Source: CAZDKK01 sp964506245 (GTDB taxonomy: Bacteria > Eisenbacteria > RBG-16-71-46 > CAIMUX01 > WJJG01). From it: a stretch of 64,000 nucleotides of DNA. Positions 44,450 through 53,562 of the stretch are shown here, one piece after another. The position numbers were made by a program, and so were the translations under genes. The stretch covers positions 68,441-132,440 of the forward strand of contig CAZDKK010000004.1 in NCBI GenBank assembly GCA_964506245.1, written 5' to 3'. Below the pieces are notes generated by a model. That model saw only the letters and a list, made by a program, of their open reading frames with translations. It ran no database searches and was not told the DNA's origin. Position 1 is the stretch's first letter. Every line of letters begins with the position of its first letter.

Positions 44450-45742
44450 CTAGCTTCCGTACAACCGGAAGGGCTGAATGCGCTCTTCGAACGCGCGCAG
44501 ATCCGCTTCCCAAGACGCCGCGACTTCGTCCGGGCTCGCCCCCGCGTCGAGCGCGGTCCGCACGGTGTCCGTGCCGAAGATCAGGTCGATCGCCAGCCGG
44601 TCCCACTCGTACTCATAAGGCGGCTCGCGCCACGCGAATGCCTCGGGATGGGTCCGTCGGATGGCGGCGAGCAGGGTCACGACGGCCCGCACGGGCCTGT
44701 ACCGGCGGCGATCGGTCACGTGCAGATGGAAGCCGCGCACGAGCCGGCCGGCGTGCTTCTGAAACGTCGGTTCGTAGTGAATCTCGCGCAGCACGACCCC
44801 GTCGAGGGCCGTGCCGCCCGCGCCGAGAAGCGCACCCGCGTACCCAGCTCCGGGCAGGCGCGCGGCGCCCCGGCGCACGAGCTCGGCGGCGACCGCTTCC
44901 GGGGTGAGGTACGGCGCGCCGAAAAACTCGAAGGGGCGGCTCGTGCCGCGACCCTCGGAGAGGTTCGTCCCCTCGAGCGCAACCTGTCCCGGGTAGACCA
45001 CAGCGGAGTCGAGCCTGGGCAGGTTCGGGGAGGGAACCGTCCAGGGCAGGCCGGTCTCGTCCAGGTGGAACGCGCGCCGCCAGCCCGCCAGGGTGACCAC
45101 GCGCAGGGGGCCGAGATCGAGATCCTTCGGCAGCGGGCGCTTCGGCAGCCGCGCGGCGACCGATCCATCCAGCACGCCCAGGCGCATCGCGCCGTACAAG
45201 CAGAGCTCGCCGATCGTCAATCCGTGACGCAGCGGCACGTCGACCAGTCCCACGAACGAGTGGTAGCCGGGGGCCAGCGTCGGGCCCTCGACCTCCCCGC
45301 CGATCGGATTGGGGCGGTCGAGCACGACGATCTGCACACCGGCGCGCGCGGCGCTCCGGATCGTCAACAGGGCAGTCACCGCGAACGTGTAGACGCGGGT
45401 GCCCACGTCCTGCAGGTCGATGAGCACGGCGTCGAGGCCGGCCAGCGCCTCGGGGCCCGGCTCGCGCGTCTGGCTGTACAAGCTGACGATGGGGACCTTC
45501 AGACGCGGGTGGATCGCGTCGGGCGACTCGACCATGTTGTCTTGCTTCTCGGAGGCGAAGCCATGCTGGGGCGAGAGGAGGCGCACGACCTCGATGCCGT
45601 GCACGCGGCCCAGGCCGTCCGCCGTCGGCACCCAGCTCGACGACACGGTAGTCGCATTGCACAGCACGGCCACGCGGCCCCGGCCGGGGAGCTTCAACCC
45701 CTCCGCAAGCACGCGATCCAGTCCACTGGCGATCCTGGCCAT
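44450..45742 (-). CDS. namZ: NamZ-type exo-beta-N-acetylmuramidase (DUF1343)
   Basis: 430-aa DUF1343 protein. Conserved blocks: VAVLCNATTVSSSW, LLSPQHGFASEKQDNM, VPIVSLYSQTREP, LIDLQDVGTRVYTF, VLDRPNPIGG, HGLTIGELCLYGA, EGTNLSEGRGTSRPFEFFGA, YEYEWDRLAIDLIFGT. NamZ cleaves MurNAc from the non-reducing ends of peptidoglycan fragments. No signal peptide is visible from ATG 45742 (CAGGAG upstream), so this enzyme is probably cytoplasmic, working on imported muropeptides. It forms an operon with the MurU-like gene. Confidence 0.88.
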   Translation of the reverse strand: MARIASGLDRVLAEGLKLPGRGRVAVLCNATTVSSSWVPTADGLGRVHGIEVVRLLSPQHGFASEKQDNMVESPDAIHPRLKVPIVSLYSQTREPGPEALAGLDAVLIDLQDVGTRVYTFAVTALLTIRSAARAGVQIVVLDRPNPIGGEVEGPTLAPGYHSFVGLVDVPLRHGLTIGELCLYGAMRLGVLDGSVAARLPKRPLPKDLDLGPLRVVTLAGWRRAFHLDETGLPWTVPSPNLPRLDSAVVYPGQVALEGTNLSEGRGTSRPFEFFGAPYLTPEAVAAELVRRGAARLPGAGYAGALLGAGGTALDGVVLREIHYEPTFQKHAGRLVRGFHLHVTDRRRYRPVRAVVTLLAAIRRTHPEAFAWREPPYEYEWDRLAIDLIFGTDTVRTALDAGASPDEVAASWEADLRAFEERIQPFRLYGS

Positions 45743-45910
45743 CGAGGCTCCTGGTTGGCTTCTCACGCCGACGGGCGACTCTAGGCACGCCAGCGCCGGG
45801 TGGCAAGCGCCGGGTGGGCGCGGTGCGGGCGGGCTCGCGCTGCGCCCGGGGCGTCGCTATGATAGGGTCCGCCGGCGAAGGTGGTGGGGGAGGGTCGGCG
45901 GGAGGAGCCC

Positions 45911-47350
45911 ATGGGGATCAAGGCCTGGGCGCGCAGCCAGCCGCGCGGCGTGCGCACACCCTTGCGGTGGGCCTATCGCGCGCTTCCCGCCCGCTGGCGC
46001 TACAGCCGGGGCCTCTGGCGCACGCTCGCCTTTCTGCAGACCGCCCAGTGGGCCTCGCGCCCCGAGCTGGAGCGCTACCAGCTCGAGCAGCTCCGGGAGC
46101 TGGTGGCCGAGTGCCGCGCCCGCTCGCCTTTCTACCAGCGGCATTGGCCACCGGCCGTCGCGGGCGGCGCCGGGTCGCTGACCCTCGACGATCTGCGCGG
46201 CTTGCCCTTCACGTCGAAGGACGATCTCCTGGCCCACGGGGACGCATTCATCTCCACCGCCGCCCGGCGACGCCGGCTCGTGACCGCGCGCACGGGGGGC
46301 ACCACGGGCGCCCCCGCAGTCCTCTTCGACACCGCCGAGGCCGTCGACATCGAGCACGCCTACACCATCCTCTTCTGGTCCTGGCACGGCGTCGACTACT
46401 TCCGCGACCGCATGGCCTTCTTCCGCGGAACCTTCGAGGAGGTCACGACACCCACGCACGACCGGAACCTCCATCGCCTCCCGACCTGGCACCTCACGCC
46501 CGAGCGCATCGCCGGGTACCTCGACTACCTGCGGCGCGAACGCATCGTGGCCCTCCACGGCTACCCCTCGCTGATCTACGAGCTCTTCCGCACCGCCCAC
46601 CGGTTGGGCCGGGATCTGCCCGCGCTGCGCCAGGTCTTCTTCGCCTCCGAGCGGCCCTACGACTACCAGCGCGAGTTCATCACGGAGAACTTCCCCGTCA
46701 AGGTGGCCGCGCACTATGGGCATCGCGAGCACGGGGCGCTGTTCCTCGAGTGCCCGGCCGGCGGCGGCTACCACGTCATCTCGCACTACGGGATCACCGA
46801 ATTCGAGCGCCTGGCCGATCACGACCTGTGGGAGATCGTGACGACGGGATTCATCAACCGCACGATGCCCCTGGTGCGCTACCGCACCCGGGACTACGCG
46901 CTCCTGCAGTCCGATCTGCCCTGTTCGTGCGGGAGGCACTATCCGAAGATCGTGGCCGATGTGGTGGGGCGAACCGGCGATCTGATCGACACGCCCTCGG
47001 GGCGCGTCGTGGCTCCCAACCATCTGGCCTACGCGCTGCGCTATGTGCAACACGTGCGGGAGTGCCAGATCATTCAGGAAGCGCGCGACCGACTGGTCGT
47101 CCTCGTCCAACCGGACGCGGGGTACGGACCCGCGGACGCGGAGGAGTTTCAGCGCGCGCTCGCCTGGCGCATCGGCGAACCGATGGAGATCCGGATCACG
47201 GAGGTCGAGGCGATCGCACGGCCCCAGAGCATGAAGAAGCGTTTCACGGTGAACCGGCTGCGGGAGGGCGGCGCGAGCGGCACGGCGCTGCCCGGCGGAA
47301 ACGGCGGGGCACGGCCGGATACCGGTGCTGAGCGGGGCGGGCCGGCGTGA
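45911..47350 (+). CDS. CapK/PaaK-like adenylate-forming protein
   Basis: 479 aa, similar to phenylacetate-CoA ligase-like CapK proteins of capsule loci. The AMP-binding loop is TARTGGTTGAPAVLF (about 128); later motifs include LHGYPSLIYEL, YGHREHGALFLEC, VRYRTRDYALL and the C-terminal QSMKKRFTV with Lys. These proteins probably activate a carboxylate for polymer decoration. ATG 45911 with GGAGGAG upstream; the stop overlaps the start of the flippase gene (GTGA). Confidence 0.82.
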   Translation: MGIKAWARSQPRGVRTPLRWAYRALPARWRYSRGLWRTLAFLQTAQWASRPELERYQLEQLRELVAECRARSPFYQRHWPPAVAGGAGSLTLDDLRGLPFTSKDDLLAHGDAFISTAARRRRLVTARTGGTTGAPAVLFDTAEAVDIEHAYTILFWSWHGVDYFRDRMAFFRGTFEEVTTPTHDRNLHRLPTWHLTPERIAGYLDYLRRERIVALHGYPSLIYELFRTAHRLGRDLPALRQVFFASERPYDYQREFITENFPVKVAAHYGHREHGALFLECPAGGGYHVISHYGITEFERLADHDLWEIVTTGFINRTMPLVRYRTRDYALLQSDLPCSCGRHYPKIVADVVGRTGDLIDTPSGRVVAPNHLAYALRYVQHVRECQIIQEARDRLVVLVQPDAGYGPADAEEFQRALAWRIGEPMEIRITEVEAIARPQSMKKRFTVNRLREGGASGTALPGGNGGARPDTGAERGGPA

Positions 47351-48807
47351 GTCACGCGCGCGATCTGCTCGGGGACATGGCGAAGTACCTGCCGGCGCAG
47401 ATCGCCCCGGCCGTCGTGGGTCTCGCGACCGTCTCGGTCCTCACCCATCGCTTCGACCCGACCTCCTACGGCTACTACACGCTCATCATGGGGCTGGTGG
47501 CCAACCTGACGGCTCTGATGGGCTGGCTGCCGATGGCCGTGATCCGCTACTACCCCAACTACCAGCGCGAGGCGAGGCTCCCGCATCTGCTGGGCAACGT
47601 GCAGCGCCTGGGCCTGACCGTGACGGCCGCGCTGTGCCTCGCCGCGGCGGGCGCGGTCCTGGTCGCCCAGATCTGGATGCCGCGCGGGATGGTCCTGCTG
47701 GCCTGGGCCGGAGTCGGCGCCGTCGTGACCAGCTCCCTCTACGACCTCCTGCGCTCGATCTTGCGCGCCCGCCGTGACGTTGCGTTGTACAGCGGGTTCG
47801 CGATCTGGCACAGCGCCGGCGGGCTGGCGGTGGGGCTCTTGCTCGTCGCTGCGCTGCGAACCGGGATCCACGGGTTCGTCCTGGGCGGCGTGCTCGCCAC
47901 GCTGATCAGCCTCCCCTTCATGTGGCGGCTGGGCGTGCGGGGCATCGCGGTCCCGCGCGTCGCGGTCGACGGCGAGCTGGCGCGGCGCATGGCCGCCTAC
48001 GGATTTCCGCTCGTGGCGGGCAATCTCGCCGCCTGGATCCTCTCGCTGTCGGATCGTTACCTGCTCGACTTCTTCCTCGGCCCGGACCAGGTGGGGGTCT
48101 ACTCGGCCAGCTACTCGATCGCGGATCGCAGCGTGGCGCTCCTGGGAGCGCTCTTCTTGATGGCCTCGGGGCCGATCGGCATGCAGATCTGGGAGCGCGG
48201 CGATGAACAGCGCAGCCGCGAGTTCCTGAACACGCTCACGCGGTACTATCTCCTGACGGTCGTGCCGGCGGTGGCGGGACTGGCCGCCCTGAGTGGACCC
48301 ATTGCCCGGATCTTCCTGGGAGCCGAGTTTCACGCAGGGCATCGGGTGATCCCCCTGGTGGCGTGCGGCGTCATGCTACTGGGCCTGCAGCAGCGTTTCC
48401 AGGCCGGATTCCTGTACAAGCAGAAGACGAAGTTCATCCCCGTGGCGATCGCGATTGCCGGATTGATCAACATCGGTTTGAACGTCTGGTTGATTCCGCG
48501 GTACGGGAGCCTCGTGGCGGCGGTGACGACGCTGGTCGCCTACGCCTGCTTGCTGGTGATGATGGTCATCGGCTCGCGGCGCCACTTCATCTGGCCGTTC
48601 CCGTGGGCGGCGCTGGCGCGCAGCGTCGGGGCCGCCGCGGTCATGGGGCTGCTGGCACGGCACGCGGCATCGCGCGGGGCGGCGCACGGCGCCTGGGGCC
48701 TGCTGGCGGTGATCGCGCTGAGCGTGCCGGTCTACGGCCTGGTGCTGGCGGCGACGGGTGAGCTGCGGCCGGAGCTGCGGGCCCTGCTTCAGCACTTGCG
48801 CCGGTGA
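47347..48807 (+). CDS. Wzx-type polysaccharide flippase
   Basis: 486-aa integral inner-membrane protein with about 12-14 TM helices, of the MATE/MOP polysaccharide-exporter group (LTHRFDPTSYGYYTLIMGLV, LSLSDRYLLDFFLGPDQVGVY, typical of RfbX/Wzx). It moves lipid-linked repeat units to the periplasm for polymerisation by the Wzy-like protein at 54.8-56.2 kb. GTG start coupled to the CapK-like gene. The 3' end overlaps the convergent capA-like gene by 19 bases. Confidence 0.9.
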   Translation: MSHARDLLGDMAKYLPAQIAPAVVGLATVSVLTHRFDPTSYGYYTLIMGLVANLTALMGWLPMAVIRYYPNYQREARLPHLLGNVQRLGLTVTAALCLAAAGAVLVAQIWMPRGMVLLAWAGVGAVVTSSLYDLLRSILRARRDVALYSGFAIWHSAGGLAVGLLLVAALRTGIHGFVLGGVLATLISLPFMWRLGVRGIAVPRVAVDGELARRMAAYGFPLVAGNLAAWILSLSDRYLLDFFLGPDQVGVYSASYSIADRSVALLGALFLMASGPIGMQIWERGDEQRSREFLNTLTRYYLLTVVPAVAGLAALSGPIARIFLGAEFHAGHRVIPLVACGVMLLGLQQRFQAGFLYKQKTKFIPVAIAIAGLINIGLNVWLIPRYGSLVAAVTTLVAYACLLVMMVIGSRRHFIWPFPWAALARSVGAAAVMGLLARHAASRGAAHGAWGLLAVIALSVPVYGLVLAATGELRPELRALLQHLRR

Positions 48808-49895
48808 GCGGTGAGGGGGCGCAGGAGCCAGCCGACGGCGCAGCGCAGGGCGATGCCGCCCAGCATCCCCCGCAGGAGCGGCGGCAGGTGACGCCAGCCG
48901 TAGAGGCGGACCCGCCGGCAGTGGGCACGCCAGCGCCCGACCATGATCGGCCGCGCCGCCTGGCCGTACCACCACAGGGCCCCGATGCCCGCGGCCGCCT
49001 GGGCGGCGAGTTGCTCCAGATGCTCGTGCGCGCGCCGCGAGGCATCGGGATCGGCCAGCGGCACCGGTCGATGCTCATCGTCCAGGCGCAAGGGGATCTC
49101 CTCGTGGCCGACCGTGCCGTCGGGGCGCAGGGTCAGCGCGGCGAGCAGGGAGAGGTCGTGATGCGGCGCCAGGTCGGGGGAACAGGGCGGGAAGTTGAAG
49201 TTGCCCAGCGAGTAGTAGATCACGCCGCCGCGATACGGTTCGACCGCCTGCACGCGGTGCGGGTGATGGCCCAGGATCGCGCTCGCGCCCGCCTCGATGC
49301 AGGCGCGGGCCAGGCGTTGCTGCGCCGGCGTGGGATGGAGGACGTTCTCGATGCCCCAGTGCAGCGACACCAGAACGTGATCGCAGCCTGCCTTGAGCCC
49401 GCGGATGCGGCCCAAGAGCGCAGGCTCCTCGACCACGGCGACGCCGGGCCCATCCGTGGCCGCGCACCGGCGGTCCGTGGTGAAGGCGAGCAAGGCGACG
49501 CGCACCCCCGCCCGGGTCAGAACGACCTCGCGCGCGGCCTCGCGGGCATCGCGCCCGGCGCCGACCCAGGCGATCCCGGCCCCCTCGAGGTGCGCCAGCG
49601 TCTCGAGCAGCCCTTCCCGGCCGTAGTCGAGCTGATGGTTGTTGGCGAGGTTCACGCAGCCGATGCCCGCCGCTCGCAGGTAGCCGGCGGCGGCGGGGTC
49701 GGTCCGCAGCGTGACCGACTTCTCCAGCGCGGGGGTCGTCCGGGCGGTCAGCGGGGCCTCGAGATTGACGAAGACCGCATCGGCCGTGCTGAGCAGCCCC
49801 GCGACCTCTGCGAAGGGCGATCCGCTGCCGGAGCGCGTTGCGGCGGTGACGTCCCCGGCGGCCAGCAGCCGCAGTCCCCGCGCCCGATCGTTCAT
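48789..49895 (-). CDS. CapA/PgsA-like metallophosphatase-fold protein
   Basis: 368 aa of the PGA_cap (CapA) family: LLAAGDVTAATRSGSG, FVNLEAPLT, GIGCVNLANNHQLDYG, HVLVSLHWGIE and ILGHHPHRVQAVEPYRGGVI followed by YYSLGNF. Members share a calcineurin-like fold and take part in polyglutamate or exopolysaccharide synthesis. No signal peptide; a hydrophobic C-terminal segment (LLRGMLGGIALRCAVGWLL) may attach it to the membrane. ATG overlaps the heparinase-gene stop, so it is the last gene of the minus-strand polysaccharide operon. Confidence 0.88.
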   Translation of the reverse strand: MNDRARGLRLLAAGDVTAATRSGSGSPFAEVAGLLSTADAVFVNLEAPLTARTTPALEKSVTLRTDPAAAGYLRAAGIGCVNLANNHQLDYGREGLLETLAHLEGAGIAWVGAGRDAREAAREVVLTRAGVRVALLAFTTDRRCAATDGPGVAVVEEPALLGRIRGLKAGCDHVLVSLHWGIENVLHPTPAQQRLARACIEAGASAILGHHPHRVQAVEPYRGGVIYYSLGNFNFPPCSPDLAPHHDLSLLAALTLRPDGTVGHEEIPLRLDDEHRPVPLADPDASRRAHEHLEQLAAQAAAGIGALWWYGQAARPIMVGRWRAHCRRVRLYGWRHLPPLLRGMLGGIALRCAVGWLLRPLTAHRRKC

Positions 49896-51916
49896 GTCTC
49901 CCGCCCCCCTGCCGCGCGCGGGGCCGATTCGATCCGCGTCCGCAGGATCTGAGCCGGCTCCGCCCGCACGAGCGGGATCTCCAGGCAGACGGCCGGGACC
50001 TTCACACCATAGGAGGGCGAGTACTCGTACGGCCTCGTCGCGATGGGGAGCGCGGCGGCGATGGCGCTGCTGCCGGCCGGCCGACCGGCGGTGATGCGCG
50101 CCAGCCGCGGCCCGTCCGGTGCCGCGGCGATCCAGCCGTCCGCGTCGAGGAGCAGTCCCGGCGCGAGGTGAAAGCGCGCCACCCCACCCTCGCCACTCTC
50201 CAGTGCATCCTCGATGATCCAGATCCCCGGCTGTTTCAGACAACGCACCCGGCGCTCGTGCGTCACGCCCGCATAGCGGATGCGGCCTGTGAAAGACGGC
50301 TCGTCCGGCGAATCTGCGAGCCCGAGGGCCTCGAACGCCACGCGGTTCGGCAGCCGGAAGAGGTTTTCGGGGATGGGGTTCTGCTCGAGATCCCCCGCCT
50401 GGACCGTGTTGTGCGCGGCCGTGGCGCGGAAGCGATTGCGCTCGGCCGGGAAGGGTGTGTAGGCGAAGGAGCCGGGATCGACGAGCAGCGGGCGGCCGTC
50501 GACCGCCAGCGTGACCGAGAGCTTGTCGTTGTGCGCGTGCGTGCCGCGATCGAGCGGACCATTGGGCCCGCAGGCGACGACGGCCTGATCGCCGCCCGAC
50601 CGCAGCACGAACCATCCGGCGCGATCGAAGGCGCGGCCCCCCCGCGGAAGCGCCCGCGCGGGCAGGGCCTGCCAGCGCGCGACGCCCTCCGGACCGAAGA
50701 CCCATAGCAGCTCCTCGAGCAGCGGGAGCTCGGGGAGCTTCAACGTGGGGTCGCCGAAGTGAACCGCGCCGAGGGCCAGCAGGTAGCGATGATCCCCGAC
50801 CGGGCGATTCACCAGGTCGAGATGGTGTCCGTTGTCGTTGTCGCCGATCTGGGGCATCTGCCCGTCCGGGCCGATGAGATCCACCACGGCCAGGAACATG
50901 CTGTGCAGGCGTTCCCGAAAGTGCGCCGAAAGCGGGTGCCCGGCGCGCGCGGCGAGGAGATCGCTGTAGAAGAGAAGCTCGAGAACGAAGCGGTGATAGC
51001 TCGTCGAGGCCTCGCGGCAGCAGCCGTCGTCGAAGACCTGCTCGGTGATCTCGCGCTCCAGCTCCGCGGCGGCGAACTCGCGCCAGCCACGGCTCTCCGG
51101 GAGGAACGGACAGCAGAGCGCGATCGCCAGCAACCCAGCCAGATTGGCCAGGTAGTGATTCGAAGTCAGCTCCGGGGAGTATTCCAGGTGGGAGCGGATG
51201 AACCGCCCGTGGTCCCGGACCGCGCCCAGGAAGCGGGCGCGGAAGGGATCGCTCAGGGCGGGGCTCGACCCGAGCAGCTCCCAGGCGGCCATCCAGTTCG
51301 CGGCGCGGATGGCCACCTCCATCGTGCACGCCCAGTTCACGCCGAATCCCACCGGGTTGTGGTCCAGCCAGTCGGCGATCTGGTTGTGAAACTCCCCGAC
51401 GTAGGACTCATCGCCGGTGACGGCGAAGGCCTGCCCCAGCCTGATCCAATGGGTGCCGCGTGAAAGCTCCCAGGGCATCTTGATGTCCGTGCCGGGAGGG
51501 CCGTAGACGGAGATCCGCCTGTGAAAGGTCCGGGGATTCCAGTGGTGCCCGCTGCGAGCGTCGCGGTGCCAGTCGATCGGACAATACCCCGTCCCCTCGT
51601 CGCTGAGTCGCTGCAGGCCGCTGCCCAGCAGATCGAACTCGTGGTGCAGCAGCGCGGCCAGTCGCTCCGCGCGCACCGGCCAGGCTTGCGGGAAGTCGCG
51701 CCGCAGGGCGGCGGCGATCTCGGCGGGCGGGGCGCCTCCGTGGAGCAAGCCGGCTGGGCCGGGTGCGGCCGGGATGCGGGTGGGACGATGGAGATGGCGG
51801 TAGCGCAGCTCCTCGAGCGCGGTGAGGACCGCGCGGACCGCCCGCCGCGCCGGGGCGGGGACGCGGCGAGCCCGTGCTCCGGAGCGCGGGGTCTGCTCGG
51901 GTGTGCGCTGGATCAC
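49892..51916 (-). CDS. Heparinase II/III-family polysaccharide lyase
   Basis: 674 aa. The N-terminal alpha/alpha toroid (about 100-370; HWIRLGQAFAVTGDESYVGE, MEVAIRAANWMAAWELLG, TSNHYLANLAGLLAIALC, FDDGCCREASTSYHRFVLEL) precedes the C-terminal heparinase II/III beta-sandwich (HAHNDKLSVTLAVDGRPLLV, RATAAHNTVQAGDLEQNPIP). Tyr and His residues of the lyase site are visible. Found in Wzx/Wzy loci, where it may trim or turn over the polymer. No obvious signal peptide; GTG 51916 is the best start (26 bases after the exporter stop), CTG 51946 being the alternative. Confidence 0.83.
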   Translation of the reverse strand: MIQRTPEQTPRSGARARRVPAPARRAVRAVLTALEELRYRHLHRPTRIPAAPGPAGLLHGGAPPAEIAAALRRDFPQAWPVRAERLAALLHHEFDLLGSGLQRLSDEGTGYCPIDWHRDARSGHHWNPRTFHRRISVYGPPGTDIKMPWELSRGTHWIRLGQAFAVTGDESYVGEFHNQIADWLDHNPVGFGVNWACTMEVAIRAANWMAAWELLGSSPALSDPFRARFLGAVRDHGRFIRSHLEYSPELTSNHYLANLAGLLAIALCCPFLPESRGWREFAAAELEREITEQVFDDGCCREASTSYHRFVLELLFYSDLLAARAGHPLSAHFRERLHSMFLAVVDLIGPDGQMPQIGDNDNGHHLDLVNRPVGDHRYLLALGAVHFGDPTLKLPELPLLEELLWVFGPEGVARWQALPARALPRGGRAFDRAGWFVLRSGGDQAVVACGPNGPLDRGTHAHNDKLSVTLAVDGRPLLVDPGSFAYTPFPAERNRFRATAAHNTVQAGDLEQNPIPENLFRLPNRVAFEALGLADSPDEPSFTGRIRYAGVTHERRVRCLKQPGIWIIEDALESGEGGVARFHLAPGLLLDADGWIAAAPDGPRLARITAGRPAGSSAIAAALPIATRPYEYSPSYGVKVPAVCLEIPLVRAEPAQILRTRIESAPRAAGGRET

Positions 51917-51942
51917 GCCGTCCGCCCAGCGGTTCGCGACGG

Positions 51943-53562
51943 TCAGTTGCCGACCGCCGCGTCGATGACGATGTAGGCGGTTGCCACCTGCGACACGATC
52001 GTGAGGGCCCGCAGCGCGTACGCCCCCCAGTCGCGGCGCGGCTTGCGCGGGATCCAGACGGTGTCGCCTGGACCTAGCTCCGCGTCTTCCCAGTCGTCGA
52101 CCCACTCGCCCGTCAGCGCGCGGATCACCGCCACCTTGCCCTTGGCCGCGCGCGTGGTGAGACCCCCCGCGTGTTCGATGTACTGCTCTCCCGTCATCCC
52201 CAGACGGAACGGGACGTTGCCCGGCCGGGTGACCTCGCCCACGAGCGTCACGTAGGAGCGCAGGGGCGGAACATAGATCTCGTCGCCCGGGCGGATGAAG
52301 ATGTTCTGGGACCGATCGCGATTCGCGAAGAGCATCTCGAAATCGACCGACATGGCCTGTTTCTGGGAGCGCAGCTTCATCAGGTAGTACTCGTGCTCGT
52401 CCTCGGTCATCTCGGTCGACGGCAGGGCCTTGAGCCGCTCGAACTCGGGATCCGGCGGGCGGTCGCCGAGGGGGCGGATGACGTACGCCTCGCGCAGCGA
52501 GGCCAGGTCAGTGAACCCGCCGGCCATCGCGATCACCTCGGTCAGGTGCAGCGAATCGGCTGGCAGCGCGTGCGCCCCGGGCGAGCGCACCTCGCCGTCG
52601 ACCAGCACCGCGCGGGTGGTTCGCCAGATCGGCTTGCGCCGCACGAACAGCAGGTCCCGCTCGCGCACCGGGAGCGTCCGGTCGGCGGCCTTGCGCAAGT
52701 CGAGCCACCGGCGCGTGGATTGGGTCGAGGAGCCGCCATAGGACTCGAGGTAGGCGGAGTCCGGGTACGCGTCCTCCCGCAGCCCGTGCGCGAGCTGGAG
52801 CAGCGTGGCGACCGAATCGCCCGGGATCACCTCCACCTCGCCGGGCTTCATCACGGCGCCGCTCACCTGCGCGGTGTTCCCGCGCGGTGGCACGTAGATC
52901 CGGTCTCCGGCCTCGACCGAGGGGTTGTGCGCGAGGTCCCCGGTTTCGAGGAACAGCCCCAGGTCGACCGGCTCCGAGGTCCCGTCGGCGTGGGTCACCC
53001 GGATCGCGCGCTTCGATCCCTGCTCGGTCACACCCTCGGCGCGCGCGATCACCTCGGAGGCGCGACCCACCGCGGTGGAGCGCTGCATCCCCACCTTGGT
53101 CACGTGGCCCACCACGTAGACGCCGAAGGTGCGGAGCTTGAGCAGGTGGAGCTGGACGGTGCTGTCCCGGTAGTAGGGCCGCAACGCCTCGCCCACCATG
53201 GCCTGGGCCTGGAGCAGGGGCACGCCGGCCAACGGAACGCACGGCCCCTCGGGGAGGATGAGATAACCCTCGGGTGAGACCTCGATGCGGCGGTCGACCG
53301 CGGTCCGGCCCCCGATGCGGATGTGCAACAGGTCCCCCGGGCCGAGCCGGTAGCGCGCCGGATCAATGGGTCCCTCCAGCGATCCCTCGCCGAACTCGGC
53401 CACCGCCGCGGGCGCCGACGCCGCCTGCGCCTCGCCGGCCTCCTGCGCGAGCGTCCTCGGGCTCCATGCGCAGAGCGCTGCCGGCAACAGCAGCAGCGTG
53501 CATCCGAGGGGCGGGGCCGCTCCGATCATGCGTGCGATCGCGGCCGCAGGCCTGATCCTCAT
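51943..53562 (-). CDS. Wza-like polysaccharide export protein with SLBB domains
   Basis: 539 aa. Signal-like N-terminus (PPLGCTLLLLPAALCAWSP), then the polysaccharide-export domain (RYRLGPGDLLHIRIGGRTAV...VSPEGYLILPEGP) and about four SLBB repeats (VVGHVTKVGMQRSTAV, VSGAVMKPGEVEVIPGDSVA, VDGEVRSPGAHALPADSLHL, LVGEVTRPGNVPFRLGMTGE). It ends with a short hydrophobic helix (ALRALTIVSQVATAYIVI), probably the outer-membrane helix of the Wza channel. ATG overlaps the glycosyltransferase stop; AAGGGGG upstream. Confidence 0.9.
   Translation of the reverse strand: MRIRPAAAIARMIGAAPPLGCTLLLLPAALCAWSPRTLAQEAGEAQAASAPAAVAEFGEGSLEGPIDPARYRLGPGDLLHIRIGGRTAVDRRIEVSPEGYLILPEGPCVPLAGVPLLQAQAMVGEALRPYYRDSTVQLHLLKLRTFGVYVVGHVTKVGMQRSTAVGRASEVIARAEGVTEQGSKRAIRVTHADGTSEPVDLGLFLETGDLAHNPSVEAGDRIYVPPRGNTAQVSGAVMKPGEVEVIPGDSVATLLQLAHGLREDAYPDSAYLESYGGSSTQSTRRWLDLRKAADRTLPVRERDLLFVRRKPIWRTTRAVLVDGEVRSPGAHALPADSLHLTEVIAMAGGFTDLASLREAYVIRPLGDRPPDPEFERLKALPSTEMTEDEHEYYLMKLRSQKQAMSVDFEMLFANRDRSQNIFIRPGDEIYVPPLRSYVTLVGEVTRPGNVPFRLGMTGEQYIEHAGGLTTRAAKGKVAVIRALTGEWVDDWEDAELGPGDTVWIPRKPRRDWGAYALRALTIVSQVATAYIVIDAAVGN

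Noticed and set aside
48789..51329. 846-codon frame joining the capA-like gene to upstream sequence
   Set aside because: Only the part from ATG 49895 is real; the rest is a shadow of the heparinase-family gene in another frame.
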